This document shows positions 45,021 through 56,315 of a stretch of 64,000 nt of DNA, one piece after another. The stretch is from Straminergon stramineum (taxonomy: Eukaryota > Streptophyta > Bryopsida > Hypnales > Calliergonaceae): assembly GCA_963920665.1 (NCBI GenBank), contig OY987265.1:25239001-25303000 (forward strand), in the 5' to 3' direction. A program made the position numbers and the translations under genes. The number at the start of each line of letters is the position of its first letter. Positions within the stretch are counted from its first letter, which is position 1. A model generated the notes under the pieces. That model was not told where the DNA came from and did not search any database. It saw only the letters and a program-made list of their open reading frames with translations.

Positions 45021-46990
45021 ATGGCAACGACGATGGCCATGTCGGGAGCCGCTGTTGTCGGCGGATGTGCAGTCTTGGGAGATCAGGTAAGGTCAATTGC
45101 GTACGAATTTTCCCAGAAGAAAGTCGGATCAATGTCCTTCAACTTTCTTCTCTTAAATGTTGTGTACTGTGAGGGAGGAGAATTGCGTGATGATCACCAT
45201 TGATGAGAAGATGGTCTCTTGTATGCAAGGATTTTTGTTTCTAGTTTGAGATGGAAGAATTACAACCTAATTCCAATGCACTTCTGGGGTTTGACAAGAA
45301 GGACAATCGGGGGTTAGCATCATAGAAGCAAACCCTAGGAAATGGCGTGAGCGTGATTTCATTTTTCATAATTTAAGAGCTTGTTTGTGAACTTGTTTCG
45401 CTGCACTGGCGTGAGCGTGATTTTTTTCCTCCATTTACGAGCTTTTGCGAAATTTTGAATTTTTTCTGCTGCAGTGTTGTCATCAATTTGGAGGAGCGAT
45501 GCCGTCGCTGTCGTTACCGAATTTGAATCGTGTGGGATTTAAAGGAAGTATGAAGCAGCAGCAGCGGGTTGTGGTGCGAGCTGGCAATGCCGAGGGACCC
45601 TTGAGACGGCCCAGTACCCCCGGCGCTACGCCATCCATCGCCACCTCGCCTGCTCCTCCCACTCCTCCCACTTCGGAACCTTCCCCGTCCCCGTCCCCCG
45701 AGTCTAGCTCTTCGGCTCCTGCAGCGAAAGTGACGCCGTCCAAGTCCACCACCGTGAGCATCGAGTACCAGAGGCAGCGGGCCAAGGAGCTTCAGGAGTA
45801 TTTCCTGGACAAGAAGTACGAGGAGCAGTTGCGCGCCGATCGTATCTTTGGGTGGACGAGGAAGAACGAGATTACTAATGGCAGGTAATGGAAATTACTC
45901 TCTGGAATCTGAGGTGCTGTTTGTGGAGTTTGATTGCATGGTGGTTTGTGTGTCTCGTTCTCTGGAAACATAGTTTTAGCAAATTTAGCTGACAATGGTC
46001 GTTCTGTACTCGTTGTCGTCAGTGTCATCCCTCTCTCTTCTCGAAACTCAGCTTGAGGTGCGGCCTATTGTGGAGTTTGATTTTACGGTAGTGTGTATCT
46101 CTTTTTTCTGAAAATTAGTGTTAGCAAATTTAGCACAAAATGGTTTTCTGTACTCGTTGCCGTCATTGTCATTCCTTGAACTCTCCCTTCCCGAGACTCA
46201 GCTTGAGGTGCATTTGTGGAATTTGATTCATGGTGGTCGACTTCTCTTTTAATGGAAGTGCAGTAGCTTAGGAGAAATGGTAATTTAACACTCTTTATCA
46301 TCAATGGAGCTACACATTGTCATGTGTTGGATAATGGAATTTTCAACGGTGACTCTTATGAAGTGATTTGCCTTTATGCGAGCTCTCTCAAGGCTCTTAG
46401 AGTCGTTTGTGTTCCGTTGAATTGAATGGCTGGACTACGCCAGTTTTGTGGTAGTCTGGTTTTGATTAATTACTCGGTGCTTTGGGCTGTCGTTTGGGTT
46501 CCTTGTCAGTCATTCTTCAAGGGTTACTCATTGAAGTTTTTTTGGTTATATTAAAGGTTGTTTGACCCCGTACCCTGTACTTAGAATTAAACTCGCGGAA
46601 TGACAGTTCAGAGCCGTCACATGGAAGTGTGGCACTTGTTGTTTTTTGTTGGCTATCCACAATAATGGATCATTTCTGGTATTGGGCTTTAGATGCTCTT
46701 CGGCAGTTTCATCCGTGGACAGCGGAGTTCGGTTTCTTACGCCATTTTGCCTCAGGAGTCTTACACTTCTGTGCCCTTTTTGCTGCTATTTGTTGTTTAG
46801 TGTGCTAATCTGATCCTCTAGGACACACCGTGCTGGACCAATATGTCTCATGTTTTTTCTGTGTTGCTGGCGCAGGTGGTCTATGTTTGGTATCGCTGTA
46901 GGATTGCTCACTGAATACGCCACAGGATCCAGCTTTGTGGACCAGTTAAAAATCATAATTTCCAATTTGGGCATTGCTGAACTTGACTAA
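45021..46990 (+). CDS. OHP2: One-helix protein 2, LHC-like thylakoid protein
   Basis: Exons 45021-45086, 45475-45884 and 46876-46990 join to 196 residues plus stop. OHP2 is a single-helix light-harvesting-like thylakoid protein that acts with OHP1 and HCF244 in making the photosystem II D1/D2 core. The Ser/Ala-rich N-terminus is a transit peptide. A Pro/Ser/Thr-rich linker occupies roughly residues 60-105, a charged helix follows (YQRQRAKELQEYFLDKKYEE), then RIFGWTRKNEITNGRWSMFG. E154-x-x-N157-G158-R159 is the canonical chlorophyll-binding helix motif of the LHC superfamily. The membrane helix is about 154-175 (MFGIAVGLLTEYATG), and the tail (FVDQLKIIISNLGIAELD) is family-typical. The protein is slightly longer than the Arabidopsis one, mostly in the linker. 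Exon 1 encodes only 22 residues, strikingly like the RPE N-terminus. Confidence 0.94.
45911..46240 (+). repeat. Tandem duplication in OHP2 intron 2
   Basis: Two units of about 145-150 bp (45911-46054 and 46055-46204) and the start of a third (46205-46240). Each starts GAGGTGC, continues with TGTGGA(G/A)TTTGATT, and the full units contain TTAGCAAATTTAGC and CTGTACTCGTTG. There are no snoRNA boxes or open frame. Confidence 0.75.
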
Positions 46991-47708
46991 GTACCCGTAG
47001 AGTGCCACTTTTCTCGAAGAGAAACATGCAAGGGTAATGTATTTTCTTTTTATTTAGTTATGATTTTTTGTGATAAATTTTTCCTCCTTTCATACAATTG
47101 CCCCCGCTTTCATTGGAGATATGCTAGTTGTGTTTTAATTGGGTTTCATGTACTATTCTTGTGGTGGTTGTGAAGATACAGACTGCAAGTTCATTGATAC
47201 TAGTTACCACCGGCCTCTGGATTTCCTGCATGGGAGTTCAGAATTTTTCTGTCACTGAGTCTAATTGGAACTCCACCATAGTAACCTTGAATTAGCTAGT
47301 CCAGCTGTGACGTTGCTTTTTAGTTTTTATATGAGTTCCAACGTTCCGATTCTTTGGTGGATAGCATTTTTGTTTTTCTCACTTGTGGTAACATAGTGCT
47401 GCTGAGGAGTCCAAGTGCTGAGGTGAATTGCAAAGTATTTGTGGGCTGTCGACTATTTTTCTGGAGCAATCCTACATTAATATCGTACAATTTGTCGGTA
47501 AGTGACGTTTGAGATCATAATACTTTTGGGTCAAATTCAATATTTTGTTGTCAAAACTCAAATTCCACGTCATATTTCTAGGGGTTACAACCAACCACAG
47601 GATGGCGTGTGTCTCTTTTTTGGCAATACACTAATTAACTTGTGCTGAATCTGAATTGCATAACATTGCCTAACCTGTGAAGTCTCTCCCCTCAGGATCA
47701 GGCCTTCA
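46991..47708 (+). other. 3' flank of OHP2
   Basis: Mixed composition after the OHP2 stop; it probably contains the 3' untranslated region. No gene is recognised up to the repeat at 47709. Confidence 0.45.
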
Positions 47709-47933
47709 CCCTTGAATGCCTGGCTGGTGACCGTGGAAATCATCCCTCTTGGCATTGTATGACAGCAACTACTTTTATAAAAAAAAAGTGCTCAGTGGAG
47801 GTCAAATTAGTTTGCATGATCTCTCTTTCTTCCACAAAATTTTAAGGATGAACAATTGCACTTCTATCCTACACAGAAAGATTCTTTATCATTCATTGGC
47901 CATAAAATGGTTGCAATGTTGTGTAAGGGTTAA
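47709..47933 (+). mobile_element. Miniature element with TTAA/CCC ends, copy 3
   Basis: The left end is TTCA-CCCTTGAA (decayed TTAA-CCCTTAAA) and the right end is TAAGGG followed by TTAA (47930-47933). The interior matches the copies at 1483-1724 and 13985-14204: CTGGTGACCGTGGAAATCA, GTGGAGGTCAAA, GGATGAACAATTGCA, AGAAAGATTCTTTATCAT. A partial, more diverged copy follows at about 48110-48250. Confidence 0.65.
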
Positions 47934-50900
47934 ATTTGAAGGGCACTCATGCTCTTCCCCATGAAGTCCAAGAATCAAGATCTCACTAAGTATCTTGACT
48001 AGGGACCAACCAAGTTTAATTCTATGTCTAGGATTGGTTCATTATTCATTTAAAAACATTGATCTACATGTATCCATTCTAATCAACAAGGAAATTAACT
48101 TTTTTGGTACCTTGTGAATCATTTACACAGTGAAATTCAATATCAATCCTTTGAGGTCAAATTAATGTACAACATTTTTCCTTTTCACACAAAATTCCAA
48201 AGATGAACAATTACACTTCTATCTTTCATGAGAGGATATTCCAAAATACTTAGACTATTGGCCATTCTTTGCTTCTACAATTAATAGTCAAGTTATCCAT
48301 GACTATGTTTTATCAAAAAATACTCAAAAATTCTCATTTGTAGTGCCAAAGTGTTCAATGAAAAAAACACTCATAAACTGTCATTTCTAGTGCAAAGAGA
48401 CAATTGTCATTCATTTGATTGTTTGTTTGTATTATTGATAATGTTGAGATTTGAACAACCATTGGGCAATGGAAGCATGCTTGGTATTTTCAAAAAGCTC
48501 TAGTTGAAGGAGTGTGCACAAAAGATATCGAATTTTGAAGTTTTAATCTCATTAGAAATTCGAAAATTGGTGTTTGAGAGAGACATAGGACCATTAAGCT
48601 TTAGAGCACTTTGACCACTACAACATAGAGCCCATACTTTATTTTTATTTTTTTTAAATATTTTATTTTTTTTAATTTTACCTTTATTTTTCTTAGTTTA
48701 ATTTTAATTAAAATATGTTTTTGCCAACACTTTTGCTATCTTTGTATGCAAAATAATTTTATTTTTTTAAATAAAATACAAAAAATAATAGAATATTAGT
48801 GCAATAGATGATTTGTCATGTTTAAAGGATTGAAAAATGTATATGAAAAGAGATGAAGGAAGGCATAGCTGTCACTTTGGGGACAATTACAAATGACATA
48901 CTAATGGTTGTGGCAACAACATATGCCATACTATTACAATGTAGAACATTATAGTGTTTACTATTCCCCATTGTAATAGGTGGCCCAATGGAGTCAAAAA
49001 TTGTTTGTTCACCCATAGGTTTGCAAGGGGGCTCATCCCACATTTTGAAAATTACAAAAAAAAACCTCCCAATATTGGTTATAGTATTCTTATGTGTGCT
49101 AGAAGGATAAACTCTAGGAGTTCTAGACAAATGTAGGGAACATATAAATCAAGCAAATGGCTTAAAGGTTAAATTCTAGATAAATCAAAGGAATTCCAAC
49201 AATGCTATTTTGATTTTTAAACTCCTAACATTGTAGCCAATATGCGTAGCTAAGATAATCTATGAAGAGTTCTAAACCGTACCTTTGGGGTAGGGTTGGC
49301 GAAAAATAATTATTTTTAAGAAAGTCAGAAAAAAAAATGAAAGAGAAATTCCCAATTTTAGAGAAAATTAAATGACCAAGTTGTTGTAAACAAGAAAAAT
49401 GTCTAGTATTAGCTAGGAAGGCCATAATGAAGTCCAATTACCATCTTCCACCAAGAAAGTTTTTGATGTCTAAGTGAAGGGAATATTTCATTTCCATGTA
49501 GTAAGCACTCAAGGTGGAGAGGTCGGTTTTATAATGAAATCCATTGTCCATCATGAATCCTCAAAGGGTATGATATAATTTAAAGATGAGAGCCTAGCTA
49601 CAGTGGTTGAGGTCCTACTAATCCTAGTTTACATATCCCGCAGGGGTTTGACTTTCTAAACTACATGCTAGAATTGTTGAATTTTATTAATAAAACTTGA
49701 TATTTTTAGAAATTCAATTATAAAGTGTTGAACCTATTGTAGTAACTTTAATTAATTATGCAACATCAATGTGCTAACACTACCCTAAAGCTATGATACA
49801 TGAATCTTTGTGCATTAGAAGTGAACAAACATGGTAATGTTACTTGCACTTCTATATTTGATGTTAAAATGCAGTCTTGTAATATATCGTGATATAGCAT
49901 GCTAAATAAGGTTGTGAGGTAAGAAATGTACATATTGGAATTGAGTTTTATTAGTTTCAACTTTTTGCTATATTTTCTACTGGTTACATTTTTCCATTAT
50001 ATCTCTAATTTTTTTGCAAAAGCCTCTGTTTAGTAATTAATTGTACATTTTTTTCCCAAAAAACAATCTTGGACAACCTATACATTTAAATATCATTCTA
50101 AAACTTAAATTTACCTTTGTAAATGTATTGAAAAGTATCTCTAATTTTCCCTTCTACTGTGTCTTAAGAATATCCAGACACTGAGAGAAATAGGTGTAGA
50201 TTTTTTTTAAAAAGACACATGAATCCTTTACTGTACTGCATACAAGATCCTCACAATCCCTGTAAACAGAACCAGTCTTCGACCAACAATAACGAATGAG
50301 GCAAAGTTAGTTTGAGGATCCAGCAACATCATAATGTTTCAGGCATAATGAAAACACACCTTCCCAAGAGTACATGTCCATGTTGTTACAAGATATACAA
50401 AGGAAAATATTAGACGCTTACTGGCAGTAGAGAAGATTGAAAAAGAAATGAGATACTGAGATCAAGGACAAGAGTGTGGTTCAATAATAAGCCTAATTCA
50501 TTAATGCTAAATTGCCCTCCAGTAAACAGTGATTCCTGCAATTTACGCACAGAGAGTGAAGGCCCCAAGGCAGAAGCACATCTACCTAATTAGGGTTTAT
50601 GTTCTCTACGTGCACAGCAGAGGCTCTTTACAAAGTCGCTAATAAACAAGGAAATTTTATGGCATATAGAAGGCAGGAACCAGTTAATCCGTCCACAGCC
50701 ATTTTACAAATGATACGAGGGGTCTAACCTACAGCACAAGAGAAACTGAGAGGTCAATCTCACTCCCACACTAGACGCCCATTGCACCTATGATGAGTTC
50801 AGACAAACCGATTAGGTTGCCTCACCAATTTTTGAATCCTTCAAGTACAAGACCAACTTGCTATAGATTCCAAGACAATATCAAATTGAGCAGGTTAAAA

Positions 50901-51084
50901 AGACAGGATGGGCATGGAGTTGGAAATGGTTATATTTAATTCTCCATCACCACATGCACAAACACTACCAGTATCATGTACAGCATAAAAATCAGAGGCT
51001 GATTCTCATTTACCATCATCTGCAACAAAATCGAAGAGTGCAGCTCCACAACAGATCAGTTCCTAACCTACTCTTGTGTCTCTA
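47934..51084. other. Gene-free DNA and 3' flank of the BRC gene
   Basis: A fragment at about 48110-48250 matches the miniature element just before it (GAGGTCAAATTAATGT, AGATGAACAATTACACTTCTATC). The AT-rich middle holds nothing recognisable. From about 50.2 kb the composition becomes balanced and probably includes the 3' untranslated region of the minus-strand gene at 51085. Confidence 0.45.
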
Positions 51085-52005
51085 TCATTCGAAACCTAGG
51101 AGATCTGCAAATTCGGCATCCGATTCGAACAATGAAGCTGCCCTTGCTTTCGCTGCTGCAGACGGCTGGTAGCGTTTTCCAGAGGCTAATTGGAAGAGGC
51201 TCTCACTCGAAACGCCACCTTCACGTTCCATACCTCCTGAGAAACTAGGTTTCAATGGCATTGGGGAAGAATGTACTTGACTTGCCTGTTGCCGATTCAT
51301 ATTTACTGGTGTCAGAGGCTTCCGAATATTTGGTGTTTGCGGCTTGAATGAAAGAGACTGTGAGTCTTGTGCCTGGCGATTGACAGAAGGAGAAACATCT
51401 TTAGCTCTAGCATACACCATCTGCGGCCTCCGAATCTCCGCTTCGTCCCTAACTTGCACCTGGTTCTCCAATTCCACACGCTCCCGCGACGCGAATTGAA
51501 GGAGTGACTGGCTCACATCGTCCTCGCTAATATCCTCAAAACCCATCTGGTTCCCGACATCCAGCCTCCTTGGAAGCTCCGTCCCGAAGTCCGATTCCGC
51601 AGGTCGTTGCCGCTTCTCAGGCGTCTGTCTCGGAGCATTGAATTTCCTCTTATCACGCAACATCCCCTCGCCGGATACCGCAATGGTAGGGTGTCTCCGA
51701 CACAGACCTAGGGTTTTTTGTTTCGGCAAACTCGAAGGTGGCGACTTCACATCCCCTTCACTCCCTCTCTCGTTCTCCTTATTCTCCCCCCCACGAAGCC
51801 CTCGGAAATACTCCCGGAGCGCAGTCCTCCGTTTGAACGGGTCGACTATCGTCGGGTACGGAGAGATGGGAGACACATTATACGACGAGACGGGATCTAC
51901 AGCAGAAAACGAAGGGAGCGTACCGACCTCCACCGGCTGCGCGGAAGGAAGCATCGCACCCACGGCTTCCACGCCCGAACCTCCGAACGCGCTCATGGCG
52001 AACAA
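51085..52005 (-). CDS. Small intronless protein with C-terminal BRC (RAD51-binding) repeat
   Basis: A 306-residue open frame without introns. The C-terminus reads SLFQLASGKRYQPSAAA followed by KARAASLFESD. This is a BRC repeat as in BRCA2: F271-x-x-A274-S-G-K is the motif that occupies the RAD51 oligomerisation pocket, and L292-F293-E294 has exactly the spacing of the second RAD51-contacting module (LFDE in human BRC4). A second, degenerate copy may lie at 164-176 (VSQSLLQFASRER against VSSESLFQLASGKR). The rest is low-complexity and probably disordered: a Pro/Ser-rich N-terminus, a basic stretch KRRTALREYFRGLRG (58-72), and basic patches near 116-133. No helical or OB-fold DNA-binding domains of BRCA2 are present. 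It is either a reduced BRCA2 or a separate RAD51 mediator. Start: first ATG; a second is at residue 4. Confidence 0.78.
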   Translation of the reverse strand: MFAMSAFGGSGVEAVGAMLPSAQPVEVGTLPSFSAVDPVSSYNVSPISPYPTIVDPFKRRTALREYFRGLRGGENKENERGSEGDVKSPPSSLPKQKTLGLCRRHPTIAVSGEGMLRDKRKFNAPRQTPEKRQRPAESDFGTELPRRLDVGNQMGFEDISEDDVSQSLLQFASRERVELENQVQVRDEAEIRRPQMVYARAKDVSPSVNRQAQDSQSLSFKPQTPNIRKPLTPVNMNRQQASQVHSSPMPLKPSFSGGMEREGGVSSESLFQLASGKRYQPSAAAKARAASLFESDAEFADLLGFE

Positions 52006-52430
52006 GAGTAGCGAGCGGTCTAATCGAGTGCAAACCTCATCGTGAATCCGAATATGACCGCGGAGGTTTCCGCTGCAAGCACATTCTAGCGATCCCTATA
52101 TGAAAGAGAAGCGGAGAAGTGGAACGGGAAACGAGAGAGAGGGAGAAGGAGGAAGGAAACAATGGGAGAGAGAGCACGGGCGATGGGCAGGCGTCGAGTG
52201 AGGTTCTTGTGGCAAAGGGAATTAGGGTTTGGCGCTGGCACAACGGTAATGGCGATAGAGAGAATAGTAATGGTCGCCTCGATGACGCATCTTCTGTGGA
52301 TGGCGATGGAGATGGCGATGGGAGAGAGTGACGGCCAAAATCACAACGTAACTTAAGTTGGAAGCGCCGCTCAAACCCGCCACTTTCTCTGCACTTTCTG
52401 TGTCGGTGGTTCAAATGATGATTTGTTTTT
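52006..52430 (-). promoter_or_regulatory. Leader and upstream region of the BRC gene
   Basis: A purine-rich (plus strand) block directly upstream of the BRC-protein start, with GAGAGAGGGAG repeats around 52130-52150 and a GATGGCGATGGAGATGGCGA run near 52300. On the minus strand these are CT-rich tracts typical of plant leaders. Open frames here on both strands are repeat-driven. Confidence 0.4.
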
Positions 52431-53640
52431 TTATAAAATTTGGCTCATATGACATTTTGGCCACATCTGTAAAATGATGACTTTGGGGGGAACTTTTAGT
52501 TTCTTATTGAAAAAAACACCCCAATTTATTTCATAATTTATTTGACACTCACACAACATTCTACAAATATTCAGAATTGAAATCATTGGGTAGCTATTGA
52601 TGCCACTAGATTCCCATTCAACCTCCATAGTTGCCTAAAAGGCCCCTTTAACTCCTCTAGAGATATTGTGGCACTTTTGGGTAGATGCCTACCTTTTAGT
52701 AAGGTAGAGCGACCTAGTTTCTATGAATACTAATGGAAAAAAAATTCTGAAAAACTTATCCTACAAGGACATGGCCTTGTTACTAAGGTGGTCAAGTAAA
52801 AATTATTAGATTCTTGGATGATTAGATGCATTTTTTTGTTTTTAGAGTTTCCTTGAAAATCCTTCATCGTACATTTTTTGTTCTCAATGTACTTATAAGT
52901 TTAAGCAATGCATGGAGTTTCATTAGAGATGATTGAACTTCTCCAAAATTTTTAAAAAAAAAATACATATATTTTCAAAAACATACAAACAACAAAATTG
53001 AAGAAATATTTATAACCAACTTTTCAAAACAAACTTGAAAGATGTATAAATTTGATTTAAAGATAGGAATTTGGATAATATATCTAAATTTAGGATTGGA
53101 AAGCAACAAAGTTCTAGTTCACCATTTATAAAATGAAAGAAAGGTTTTTTTAATCTTAGAATATATACCTGTAGAGCACTACTCTTTTAATATCATTGAT
53201 GTTTGTGTAAGAAATGTTATACATCATCTGTAAATTGATATTTTATCTAGATAACCCATTTGTAAAGGAAGTAAAATTTATTTAATGTACTAATATAGAC
53301 ATTGAATGTCTACATTCATTTAAATGAAGTATTGCAAAGCATCAAAATTGTGTTTGTCATATGCAAAGCTAAACAATCTAAAAACTAGTTTCTGAATACT
53401 AATTGATTAATAATAAGACTTGCTTATCATTAGTGGTGAAAGGAAAATACAATTTGAATCTTTAAGATGGACTTTGAATGTAATTCTATTATATGATTTT
53501 CTTATACTTCTTTAATACACACGTGGTTTTCGTCCACAAATGGTAGGAGGTAGCCTTATGATGTTTTCATGCCCGTGGATGGTAACCGGAACAGAATGGA
53601 TGAAAATGGTTGCTCATTCATTTTCAGCCAAGCTTTGAAT
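52431..53640. other. AT-rich intergenic DNA
   Basis: No gene or clear repeat recognised. Long A/T runs without open frames. Confidence 0.5.
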
Positions 53641-54535
53641 TCAAAATTTGAGTGAAGGAATATGCGCGCCATATTCAATTTGAATTCAAATCGATCGTCT
53701 ACGTCTTCTTCGTTGCCCTTTGTTTTTTATCCCCAGCCCCACTCATTCTTTCCCACTTGCAATTTGCAGCCTCGCAGACTGATGCAACTCATACGGTGCT
53801 CGAATTCTTGTGTCCGAAATTCCCCCGGAAAATCCTTCAGCGCTCCCGACGGATTCCCTGCTACATTGAATCCCCGATACTTGAGATTTGACTGACGATT
53901 TCGCAATCTAGCGTTTCTGTGTACGTACATGGTGTCAGAGTGAATACCTTCGTGGAAGAATCTTGCGCATCAGCATTTTTATCTCGAGAGTATCGGCTAC
54001 AGTTTAATTTGGTTACATCTTCCATATTTCGACCCTGAGGTGAGTGATATCCACCCTTCCAAAACACTTTGCAACGAAATTTGATGAGATTAAAATTGAT
54101 TGGGCTTCAAGTTTCCAGTACCCATGTGTTATTAATAGATGCTCAAAAACGACTTCCGTGGCCAATAAGTTTGTTCGACGGATTAATCAAGATTCGTGCC
54201 TGTAAATGAGACTCAGATTTTTTTAATCTTGATTAATTTCTCGACTTTGGATTCTCCGCTTCGACAGCTAGTCGTGATCATGATCGATCTTGTCTAATTG
54301 ATGTGCTGATTTCACTTTCCTTTGCAGAATTTGTTGAGGCTAGGCTTTGCCCACTCTGGGAGTCACAAGATTTCTTGTAGAGTGGACAACGATCGATCCA
54401 CCACATATTTCGATATCTTATCTCGGGTGACCACCCAGAACCGAGACGATTCACTTGCTTGAAACTACGTGAAATTCTGCCAAAATCCTTTATAAAGGAG
54501 CCCAGCTCATCGATCGATCGAGACCGGCCAGACAA
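53641..54535 (+). promoter_or_regulatory. Promoter and possibly spliced leader of the F-box gene
   Basis: Composition rises at about 53.65 kb. A good donor (GAG|GTGAGT, intron from 54040) and acceptor (TTTGCAG ending 54327) could frame a leader intron of 288 bp. Alternatively TATAAA at 54491-54496, only 40 bp before the ATG, could start a very short leader. An open frame at 53652-53895 has no family features. The two models cannot be separated by eye. Confidence 0.4.
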
Positions 54536-55708
54536 ATGGATATCGTCAGCAGACACCCTTTCATGCCACCAATCATCTTTCCGAGATTTTTAGAACTAGA
54601 AGCTAAAGTTATCCGAGCGATTTTGGAAAAACTTTCTCTCCGAGATATTGTCCGCTTCCGCTACGGGTGCTCCAAGGCAACGAGAGCCTACACCGACTCC
54701 AGAGTTCTTGAAGGAGAGCCTTTCTTCCTCCGCGAGTCTCCTCATGAACCCTATCCCTGGTTCTATGCGTTTTCCATGCAGAAATGGATCCAAGTCCTTA
54801 TGCCGTCTTCAGTTAAATACTGGAGACCACTGAGTGCCAGCGGTGGGCTTATTCTTTTTAGCGGTGCAGGCATGCCCCTTGATGAGCCAGACTGGCCTTT
54901 GGCAGTCATCAACATCATCACACACCGGGGTAGTTTTCTGACTCTCGGGTTCGATTTTACACCAGAGTGGGACGAAGACACAGGGGGCCGGAATTCGTAT
55001 TGGGATGTGCACGTGGGACTGAAAGTGAACGTGGATTCCAAGACGTACAAGGTGGTGGTGCACTGGAAGAACTCCGATTTGGTGCAAATACTCGACTCAG
55101 GTTCCAAGGAATGGTCCTTTGTGTCAGTGCCAAGGGAGCTGATAGCTTACGGAGATTCAAGCAATGACATCATATTCTGTCGCAGTTTTGTACGCTTGGA
55201 TGAACATGAATCGACTGTGTTTGACCTGAGCCAGGGGAAGCTGGTTGATTGTGATAGTCTGGCCTTGAGGACTGGCGTGATTGCGTCCAACAATCCCAGC
55301 GTAATGCCTCATGAGCACACCATACGGGGATACCCTACTCTTGGAGAATCTTGCCTCTATGCAGTGGACTACAATGCTGTGGATCCCATTACTTTCGTTC
55401 GCATGTACAAGAAGGAGAAAAGTCAAATCTCTTGGGAACTTGTCGCAGAAGTTCCATTGAATGTGTTGTGCTACTATTTGGAGGTCGGAGAAATAAGTAA
55501 TGCATCTCTACAGCAGAGTCAAATGGTCATCCATGAGTGTGGGAAGGATCTCTTACTGTCAGTCACGTACCGCAAAATCTGGGTTGGGATGCTATATGAC
55601 TTGAGTAAACAGCGTTGGAGTCGCCATGACGTTGTGGCTGAGAATCATGGAACGTTTTTCAACGACGGCTTGTTTTTCCAACCTCAAATTAATCTGTGTC
55701 CAACCTGA
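54536..55708 (+). CDS. F-box-like protein, single exon
   Basis: A 390-residue frame without introns. Residues about 15-55 look like an F-box (IFPRFLELEAKVIRAILEKL, then LRDIVRFRYGCSKATRAYT), the segment that binds SKP1 in SCF ubiquitin ligases. The remainder alternates hydrophobic strands with W/Y-rich turns (SKEWSFVSVP, STVFDLSQGKLVDCD, ISWELVAEVPL, VGMLYDLSKQRWSRHDVV), the look of an F-box-associated beta-propeller with degenerate kelch-like units. Single-exon genes of this architecture are numerous in seedless plants. The substrate is unknown. The open frame is uninterrupted, ends NLCPT-stop, and is far longer than any chance frame around it. Confidence 0.82.
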   Translation: MDIVSRHPFMPPIIFPRFLELEAKVIRAILEKLSLRDIVRFRYGCSKATRAYTDSRVLEGEPFFLRESPHEPYPWFYAFSMQKWIQVLMPSSVKYWRPLSASGGLILFSGAGMPLDEPDWPLAVINIITHRGSFLTLGFDFTPEWDEDTGGRNSYWDVHVGLKVNVDSKTYKVVVHWKNSDLVQILDSGSKEWSFVSVPRELIAYGDSSNDIIFCRSFVRLDEHESTVFDLSQGKLVDCDSLALRTGVIASNNPSVMPHEHTIRGYPTLGESCLYAVDYNAVDPITFVRMYKKEKSQISWELVAEVPLNVLCYYLEVGEISNASLQQSQMVIHECGKDLLLSVTYRKIWVGMLYDLSKQRWSRHDVVAENHGTFFNDGLFFQPQINLCPT

Positions 55709-55775
55709 GGATCCAAGATCCCAACCAGATGCCATTTCGGTGAGTGTCCACATTTCATGGCTAGCTAGAGAGAAT

Positions 55776-55791
55776 CCTAAACCCTAAACCC
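55776..55791 (+). repeat. Short interstitial telomere-like repeat
   Basis: CCTAAACCCTAAACCC is two units of the plant telomere repeat, in the 3' flank of the F-box gene. It is too short to imply a former telomere. Confidence 0.8.
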
Positions 55792-56148
55792 ACATTAGAA
55801 GTTTACCCCAGTCCTGATGAGATAGAAACATGTAATGAGCATGGCCAGTACAGCGGCAATGCTTGCCGAACTTTGTAAACCGCATTCTAGATAGCAAATT
55901 CAAATTATAGCTCCTGGAGATTTTGGCAGAACATTGGCAGCCGCGCTAGATCCATCTAGCTGGAAGGATTTGGACAAAAATTTCAACAAGTCAAATAGCA
56001 CTCAATGAGTATATGTCTAGCTCCAATCTACTATACAGACTTGTGATGCTTGCCACAGTTGTCGGTGGATGAAGGTAATCAAATTGTAATTCCTTTGATT
56101 CTAAAATTGGTTAGATTCGTTGCAAGTTCATGAACCAGGGTAGCTAGC

Positions 56149-56315
56149 ACTCCCTCCGTCCAGAATTAAAGTGTCCACTTTGGATCCATGTTTTTAAGTC
56201 TGTTTTGAGTAGCTCATGAATTCACGATGAGGCTTGCGTGTGTCCAATTTTATTTAGGTTTCAATGAACACATGCAACGTTCTTCATGAACTTTGTTGAC
56301 ATGAAATTTGGGACA
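56149..56315 (+). mobile_element. Possible truncated Stowaway-type element
   Basis: CTCCCTCCGTCC (56150-56161), followed by AGAATTAAAGTGTCCACTTT, matches the terminal repeat of Stowaway/mariner miniature elements. TTTGGGACA at 56307-56315 resembles the start of the other end, but the expected GGAGGGAG is missing. It is therefore decayed or truncated on the right. Confidence 0.5.

Noticed and set aside
55776..55791. Interstitial telomere as a chromosome-fusion scar
   Set aside because: Only two units long. Such telo-box sequences are common in plant gene flanks.
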